A DNA stretch of 64,000 nucleotides. Origin: Synergistota bacterium. Its GTDB lineage: Bacteria > Synergistota > Synergistia > Synergistales > Synergistaceae. Both the position numbers and the translations under genes were made by a program. The DNA is taken from the NCBI GenBank assembly GCA_023450745.1, contig JAEXGR010000005.1, forward strand, positions 1 to 64,000, written 5' to 3'. The stretch's first letter is position 1; every line of letters starts with the position of its first letter. The notes beneath the pieces are model-generated. The model searched no databases. It was given only the letters and a program-made list of their open reading frames with translations, and was not told the origin of the DNA. This document shows, piece after piece, positions 59,410 through 64,000 of the stretch.

Positions 59410-60420
59410 ATGATAAAACCAAATGAAGAGGCGAATAGCCGCGCGAGGGTCTTTGAAATGTTGATGAAAAACCCCGGAGAGATCGTCTCCAGCTCGCAGC
59501 TTACGCAAAGACTGTCCTTCTCGCGTCAGGCGGTCTTTAAGGCGGTCTGCGCCCTCAAGGACGAGGGCGTCCCTATTGAATCAATACCGCAGAAGGGTTA
59601 CCGTCTGGAGGCGCTCGACGGGCTCCAGCGGCTCAGCCCGACGATGATAGAATTTTTCTTGCAGGGCAATCCCCTCTTTAACAAATGCGTCTATATGAAG
59701 GAGACGGATTCGACCCAGAAGGTGATAAAAAAGCTCGCCCGCCAGGAGGCCGAAGCCGGCGTCGTGGCGTTGACGGAGCGCCAGAGCGAGGGACGCGGCC
59801 GGCGCGGAAGAAGCTGGCAGAGCCCGGATGAAAAAAACCTGATGTTCTCCATGCTTCTCCGTCCGGCATTGAAACCAGGCGAAGTGCAGCTGCTCAATCT
59901 CGCCGCCGGGCTGGCCGTCAAGGAAACGCTTACAAAACTTTGCGGCATCCCCGCGGAGCTCAAATGGCCGAACGACATCCTCTGCCGCGGCAAAAAGCTC
60001 TGCGGTATCCTCAGCGAGGCTTCCGGCGAACCGGACCGCATATATTACGCGGTCACCGGCATCGGCATCAATATCAATATGGATGCCGCGGATATTCCCG
60101 GTGAGATATCCGGCGTCGCCACCTCCGTATACATCGAAAGCGGCAGGCAGTTCGCAAGGTGGAGGCTTTTGATCGCCTTTCTGGAACGCTTCGCCGCGCT
60201 CATGGAGCTTTTGACCGCCAAAGACGGCGCGGCAAAATTACTCGCGCTCTACAGAACTGCCTGTGATACGATTGGAAAAGAGATCCGCGTGCTGCAGGAC
60301 GAAGAAAGTATCAACGGCCGGGCGACCGGCGTCACCTCGGAGGGAGCGCTCGTCGTATTGACCGCCGGCGGAGAGAAAATATTTGCCGCCGCGGATGTCC
60401 ATCATCTGCGGATGGCATAG
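59410..60420 (+). CDS. birA: Bifunctional biotin operon repressor / biotin-protein ligase
   Basis: The N-terminal winged helix (about 10-65: SSQLTQRLSFSRQAVFKAV) binds DNA. The central ligase domain has TDSTQKV, the biotin-AMP loop GRGRRGRSWQSP and KWPNDILCRGKKLCGIL. A C-terminal SH3-like domain ends the protein. BirA biotinylates carboxylases or decarboxylases and represses biotin genes when the adenylate accumulates. At 336 residues it is the full repressor-type enzyme. GGGGAAG precedes the ATG. It is followed 20 bases later by selD on the same strand. Confidence 0.95.
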   Translation: MIKPNEEANSRARVFEMLMKNPGEIVSSSQLTQRLSFSRQAVFKAVCALKDEGVPIESIPQKGYRLEALDGLQRLSPTMIEFFLQGNPLFNKCVYMKETDSTQKVIKKLARQEAEAGVVALTERQSEGRGRRGRSWQSPDEKNLMFSMLLRPALKPGEVQLLNLAAGLAVKETLTKLCGIPAELKWPNDILCRGKKLCGILSEASGEPDRIYYAVTGIGININMDAADIPGEISGVATSVYIESGRQFARWRLLIAFLERFAALMELLTAKDGAAKLLALYRTACDTIGKEIRVLQDEESINGRATGVTSEGALVVLTAGGEKIFAAADVHHLRMA

Positions 60421-60439
60421 ACATAGGGAGTGAAGACGG

Positions 60440-61471
60440 ATGAGGCTCACAGAACGCGCCCGCACAAGCGGCTGAGCGGCTAAGATAGCTCCGGCGGAGC
60501 TTGACAAAATATTAAAAGACCTGCCCGTGTTTCGTTCCGAAGAGCTGTTAGCCTCTTGGAACCACGGGGAGGATGCCGCGCTTTGGAAGATAACCGACGA
60601 GCGGATTGGAATACTGACGGTCGATTTTATCACCCCGGTGGTAGACGATCCCCGAAGATTCGGCGAGATCGCGGCGGCAAACTCGCTGAGCGACGTTTAC
60701 GCGATGGGAGGCCGGCCGGTGGTCGCGCTGAACGTCGTCTGTTTCCCGACCTCCTGCGAACCGCTCTCCGTGCTTCAGGAGATATTGGAAGGCGGCGCGC
60801 GCAAGATGATAGAGGCGCGGGCGATGCTGGCCGGCGGCCACAGCGTGCAGGATGAGGAACCTAAGTACGGACTCGTCGTCTTCGGCGAGGTCGAAAGCGA
60901 CGAGATGTGGACCGTCGGCAGCGCTAAAGAGGGAGATTCGCTCATCCTCACAAAGCCGATTGGCACGGGAATCGCCGTGACCGCGATCAAAGCCGGGTTC
61001 TTTTCGCCGGAAGATACGGCGGCGGCGGAGCTGAACATGGCAAAGCTCAACGCCGTACCGCAGCTGCTGCCGAAAAGACTGCGCCGGGCGGTGAACGCAT
61101 GCACGGATCTGACGGGCTTCGGCCTCGCGAGCCACGCCCTCGACCTTGCTTCGGAGGGAACCTCGCTGACAATAGACTGCGCGAAGATCCCGCTTCTCCC
61201 GGGAATAGCCGGGATGGCCGATATGGGGCTGATACCGGCGGGAGCCTACGAGAACCGGAAATACGTCGGCGATAAAGTTGTCAACGAATCTTCTCTGGGG
61301 CGGTTCGCCGAGGACATCGTCTTTGACCCGCAGACCTCCGGCGGCCTTTTATTCGCCGTTCCGCCGCGCGAAGCGCAGGAGATCGTCGGCATACTTACCG
61401 AAAACGGTTTTCCTGAATCAGCGGTGATCGGCAGTTTTGTAAAGGGAGAGGAAAAGCTGCTGCTTAAATAG
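60440..61471 (+). CDS. selD: Selenide, water dikinase (SelD), itself a selenoprotein
   Basis: SelD makes selenophosphate from selenide and ATP, the selenium donor for selenocysteine and selenouridine. From ATG at 60440 the frame reads TSG, then TGA at codon 12 (60473-60475), then AAKIAPAEL. This is where other SelD proteins have Cys or Sec followed by the catalytic lysine. The rest is standard: TVDFITPVVDDP, AGGHSVQDEEPKYGL, DLTGFGLASHALDL and DPQTSGGLLFAV. Read with Sec at position 12 it has 343 residues, normal length; starting at the later 60527 frame would delete the active-site residue. A GGAG site lies before the ATG. It is probably co-transcribed with birA. Confidence 0.93.
60473..60501 (+). 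promoter_or_regulatory. Selenocysteine UGA and candidate bSECIS hairpin
   Basis: Following the UGA, six-base arms AGCTCC (60487-60492) and GGAGCT (60496-60501) enclose a GGC loop whose first base is G. The loop starts 17 bases after the UGA. This matches the bacterial SECIS pattern for SelB recruitment in spacing and apical G; the loop is small. Confidence 0.7.
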
Positions 61472-61484
61472 CGGCGGCAAAAAT

Positions 61485-61528
61485 AAAAAGGGTGAGCTGA
61501 CTTTCACGTCCGTCAGCTCACCCTTTTT
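61485..61528. terminator. Bidirectional terminator between selD and a small convergent gene
   Basis: Seventeen-base arms AAAAAGGGTGAGCTGAC and its complement enclose a 10-base loop; both strands end in a T run. It serves selD (plus) and the 66-residue gene (minus). Confidence 0.93.
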
Positions 61529-61554
61529 AGATGCGGCCCTCTCATTGTTCTGTG

Positions 61555-61755
61555 TTAGGCGATAATGTACGCAACCGCCGAAACTACGCAGGCCGCCCCG
61601 GCTAGCCCAAGCATCAGCACGTTGTTAATTCTTCCCGCCTTTTTCTTATCCTCGGCGCTGTAATCGGCGTAGCCAAAGTTTGTGGAAAGGCTCTCTCTGC
61701 CGTCCGTATCGTACCATTTCTTAAGGTAAACTGGCGTTCTGAGTGTGAATTTCAT
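61555..61755 (-). CDS. Small single-helix membrane protein, unknown function
   Basis: The 66-residue protein has a polar N-terminal half (KKWYDTDGRESLSTNFGY and the charged SAEDKKKAGR) and one C-terminal membrane helix (about 44-65). I do not know the family. An excellent GGAGG site seven to eight bases before the ATG, together with the shared terminator, supports expression. It faces selD and is divergent from the Lrp-type regulator. Confidence 0.7.
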   Translation of the reverse strand: MKFTLRTPVYLKKWYDTDGRESLSTNFGYADYSAEDKKKAGRINNVLMLGLAGAACVVSAVAYIIA

Positions 61756-61914
61756 CTTTGCATCCTCCTAAATTCGTTATTTTATATCTTCGTGCCACTC
61801 TTTCTTTGTGGTTATATTTTCGCAGAACCGTTCCTTTTCATCCATAGAGAGTAAAAAGAACTTTGGCGTCTTTACTAAAAAAACGAAATCAATTCGTTAT
61901 TCCCGCTTCAGTTT

Positions 61915-61923
61915 TGGTATAAT
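61915..61923 (+). promoter_or_regulatory. Extended -10 promoter upstream of the Lrp/AsnC gene
   Basis: TGGTATAAT occurs at 61915-61923, about 125 bases before the regulator's ATG. The long leader between may hold its own operator, as Lrp-type genes are often autoregulated. Confidence 0.5.
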
Positions 61924-62047
61924 CGCACAAAGATGATATTAATGGCGGACCGCCAAAAATCCGGATGCCACATCATTGGCCTTGATTTTGTTCGCTGAAT
62001 GAAGTAGGTAAATTGCTAATTTTTTAGTTTGAGACGGGAGAGGAATA

Positions 62048-62521
62048 ATGCGCGAGAAACAGATATCGCTTGACGAAACGGACTGGAAGATACTTGACGC
62101 CTTACAGGAAAACGCCCGCGCCACCTTCACCGAGATCGGACAGTTTGTCGGCCTGACCGCCCCCGCCGTCAGGGAACGGATCAGACGCATGGAGGACGAA
62201 GAGCTGATCGCGGGATACCGGCCGGTCATCAATTACAATGTGCTTGGACGGCCGTTGCGCGCGCTGATATCCTTAAAATTTAAGAGCGGCTCGCGCGCCG
62301 CCGAACGCGCCGAGTTCTCGCACCTGGAGCTCTTCAATGACATTCCCGGAGTGCTGAAATCGTGGCTTGTAACCGGCGATACGGAATGCGTGCTGGAAGC
62401 GGCCGCCGCGACGATGAAAGAGCTTGACGCGATACTCGTGGCGCTTAACCGCCTCGGCTTTCTGACGGCGACCTATATGATACTTGAAGACACGGGCGAA
62501 AGAAACTGCAGCAAACTCTGA
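62048..62521 (+). CDS. Lrp/AsnC-family transcriptional regulator
   Basis: The N-terminal winged HTH (about 8-60) reads LDETDWKILDALQENARATF, then IGQFVGLTAPAVRERIRRM. The C-terminal RAM/AsnC ligand-binding domain follows (about 70-150). Family members sense amino acids and often regulate a neighbouring transport or catabolic gene. The neighbours (a small membrane protein, an LPS permease and selD) do not define a target. The 157-residue length is typical. GGGAGAGG lies directly before the ATG. Confidence 0.93.
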   Translation: MREKQISLDETDWKILDALQENARATFTEIGQFVGLTAPAVRERIRRMEDEELIAGYRPVINYNVLGRPLRALISLKFKSGSRAAERAEFSHLELFNDIPGVLKSWLVTGDTECVLEAAAATMKELDAILVALNRLGFLTATYMILEDTGERNCSKL

Positions 62522-62575
62522 AAGCCGAACGGCGCGGCTTCCGTCGTGCAAGCCGGCTACAGCAAGAGACAGATT

Positions 62576-62622
62576 AAGAGCAGGGCGTCCGCCGTTTAAT
62601 GCGGCAGACGCCCTGCTCTTTT
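62576..62622. terminator. Terminator between the Lrp/AsnC gene and the LptF/G gene
   Basis: Long GC-rich arms (AAGAGCAGGGCGTC... and complement) enclose a TTTAAT loop. The plus strand continues with TTTTATTTTA. It ends the regulator transcript and probably the convergent permease transcript. Confidence 0.88.
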
Positions 62623-62645
62623 ATTTTACTTTCACCGGTTCTCCG

Positions 62646-63773
62646 CTAACCGAGCCTGTTCGCCCGCGAGCAGAGCCATATAGAAATCACCAGGAAGACC
62701 AAGTTTGCCGTCCAGGCGGCGACGAGGGGCGGAAGCGTGCCGCTCTCTCCGAGAGCTCTGCTGAACGACATGATCACGTAGTAGACAAAGATGATGATGA
62801 CGCTGTACCCCAGTCCTACGCCGGAGCTTGAACGCTGCGGCCGGCTGCCGAGCGCGGCGCCGAGCATCGCGAATATCAGGCAGGCCCAGGGAACGGCGAT
62901 CCTCAGCTGGAGCGCCATCCAAAGATCTCCCGTGCCTTCGCCCATCTTTTCCTTGAGCTTTACGGCGGCAAGCATCTCGGGTATCGTCATCTCGTCGGGT
63001 GATGATGAGCTCGTGGATATCTCGTCCGGCCCCAGATTCAAGCTAAGAGCCTGGCGGTTGAATTTAAAGAGCAGCCCGACCTCTTTGGTTTCCCTCTTTA
63101 TCTCATAGACCGCGCCGTCCTCAAGCCACCAGCTTCCGTCTACCCACTTTCCGCGCTGCGCCGCGATGATCCGCGCCAGGCGCCCCTCCTCAAATTCTTC
63201 CACCGTTACATCCTTCATATCCTTGGTGGCGTTGTCCATCTGGTCGATATAGATCACGCGCTTTACGACGCCGCCGCTCTCCTCTTTGAGAAAGACTTTC
63301 TGGGTGAAGATCGGCGCCGATTCGCGCAGCACCTCGTATTTCATTACGTTAGCCGCGGCGCGCTCGCTCAGGGGGACGATGCTTTCGTTGATAAAGAATG
63401 CGCAGACGGAGACAAAAAAGGCCGCGATCACCACCGGGCGCACGATACGCTGGAACGAGAGCCCCGCGGACTTCAGCGCCACCAGTTCGGAATTCGCTGA
63501 AAGCTTGCCAAAGCCGAGCAGCGCCGCGAGAAGACAGCTCATTGGGATGGTAAAGACGACAAGCCTCGGCATGTAATATAGGAATAGCCTGATCACTATT
63601 CCTATGGAGACGCCCTTTTGGATAATGAGGTCCGCCATCTGAAACAAAAGGCCTCCGGCCACCAGAATTATCGTAAAGGCTACCAGTCCGAAGAAAAATG
63701 GTCCCTTAAGCTCTCCCAATATAAAGCGGTCAAGCGCCCTCATGCGAAAAGAAAATTTATCAGCACTCTTCAA
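62646..63773 (-). CDS. LptF/LptG-family LPS export permease
   Basis: This is the inner-membrane subunit of the LptBFG ABC transporter that extracts lipopolysaccharide and passes it to LptC. Six membrane helices flank a periplasmic beta-jellyroll (about 120-260). Family segments DRFILGELKGPFFFGL and the FPISCLLAAL-type IPMSCLLAALLGFGKLSANSE are present. I place the start at TTG 63773: it overlaps the kdsC TGA (TTGA) and has GGAG eight bases upstream. An in-frame ATG at 63743 is the alternative. It strongly supports an LPS-bearing outer membrane. Confidence 0.92.
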   Translation of the reverse strand: MKSADKFSFRMRALDRFILGELKGPFFFGLVAFTIILVAGGLLFQMADLIIQKGVSIGIVIRLFLYYMPRLVVFTIPMSCLLAALLGFGKLSANSELVALKSAGLSFQRIVRPVVIAAFFVSVCAFFINESIVPLSERAAANVMKYEVLRESAPIFTQKVFLKEESGGVVKRVIYIDQMDNATKDMKDVTVEEFEEGRLARIIAAQRGKWVDGSWWLEDGAVYEIKRETKEVGLLFKFNRQALSLNLGPDEISTSSSSPDEMTIPEMLAAVKLKEKMGEGTGDLWMALQLRIAVPWACLIFAMLGAALGSRPQRSSSGVGLGYSVIIIFVYYVIMSFSRALGESGTLPPLVAAWTANLVFLVISIWLCSRANRLG

Positions 63774-64000
63774 CGGTATTCTCCATTATTAAGCTTCATT
63801 ATATAGTCAGCGCACTCGCGCACCGCGCCTCTGCCGCCGGTCCGCTCCGTAACAAAGTCGGCGCAGGCAGCGACCGACGGATGGGCGTTCGACACGGCGA
63901 TGCCTAGCCCGGACCACTTGACGCATTCTATATCTGGAGTGTCGTCCCCGGCATAGGCGGTCTCCGCGGCGGTTATCCCCCATGCGGCGGCGAGAGAGCT
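63770..64000 (-). CDS. kdsC: 3-deoxy-D-manno-octulosonate 8-phosphate phosphatase, C-terminal part
   Basis: Only the last 76 codons lie in the window; the gene runs off the right edge. The reading TAYAGDDTPDIECVKWSGLG, AVSNAHPSVAACADFVTE and GGRGAVRECADYI matches the HAD-family motif IV and C-terminus of KdsC. KdsC dephosphorylates KDO 8-phosphate in the pathway to CMP-KDO for the LPS inner core. It overlaps the LptF/G start by two bases. Confidence 0.88.
   Translation of the reverse strand, partial: SSLAAAWGITAAETAYAGDDTPDIECVKWSGLGIAVSNAHPSVAACADFVTERTGGRGAVRECADYIMKLNNGEYR

Noticed and set aside
1..64000. CRISPR arrays, rRNA genes, prophage or integrase genes
   Set aside because: Looked for by eye; no regularly spaced repeats, rRNA-like sequence or phage modules were found.

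Overview
The window reads as chromosomal DNA of a moderately GC-rich, diderm, anaerobic, amino-acid-degrading bacterium. The protein sequences and gene order fit the phylum Synergistota, probably a Cloacibacillus-like organism. This assignment is an inference from memory of the families; no search was run. Supporting traits are an arginine deiminase and ornithine carbamoyltransferase pair, LPS genes (kdsC, an LptF/G permease), the MEP isoprenoid pathway, Na+-coupled transporters, a selenocysteine-containing SelD and frequent TTG starts behind strong Shine-Dalgarno sites.

Layout. 1-2.3 kb: an AT-rich stretch with one probably acquired AAA/DUF4143 ATPase whose promoter lies between two copies of a palindromic repeat. 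2.3-4.7 kb: argF and arcA (arginine catabolism), each with its own promoter. 4.8-17 kb: a long minus-strand envelope and housekeeping block. In transcription order it runs from a small membrane protein, meaB, an RpiB-Upp fusion, a WecA/TagO-like transferase, wecB, murA, an ATPase-Asp23 fusion and a family-4 uracil-DNA glycosylase to uppS-cdsA-dxr-rseP-ispG. 17-29.3 kb: a second minus-strand block, tig-clpP-clpX-lon-engB-valS-folC-pgeF-Gfo/Idh, covering protein folding and quality control, translation and folate.

29.6-46.8 kb is an accessory region with loose gene spacing. It holds an NSS-family transporter, a solo LuxR-type HTH protein, a DUF1848 protein, tRNA-Pro, a DMT exporter and a solitary divergent adenine methyltransferase. 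It also holds a likely substrate-utilisation module (SSS symporter, DUF3830, flavin reductase, divergent PucR regulator, FAD-less molybdenum hydroxylase) and a decayed IS66 element. It ends at a tRNA-Gly/tRNA-Ala pair.

47-64 kb returns to core functions: mprF, rqcH, rluD, ileS, dgkA, a secreted S55 (SpoIVB-like) peptidase-domain protein, prfB with its programmed +1 frameshift, birA, selD with an in-frame UGA (selenocysteine) and candidate bSECIS, an Lrp/AsnC regulator, an LptF/G permease and the 3' end of kdsC at the window edge.

Two genes need recoding to be read correctly. prfB starts at 59310 and shifts frame at CTTTGAC. selD starts at 60440 and reads through UGA at codon 12. The most system-like unexplained material is the 37.5-44.8 kb catabolic module, the solitary methyltransferase, and the two fusions (ATPase-Asp23 and RpiB-Upp). 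No CRISPR array, rRNA, prophage or complete mobile element was seen.
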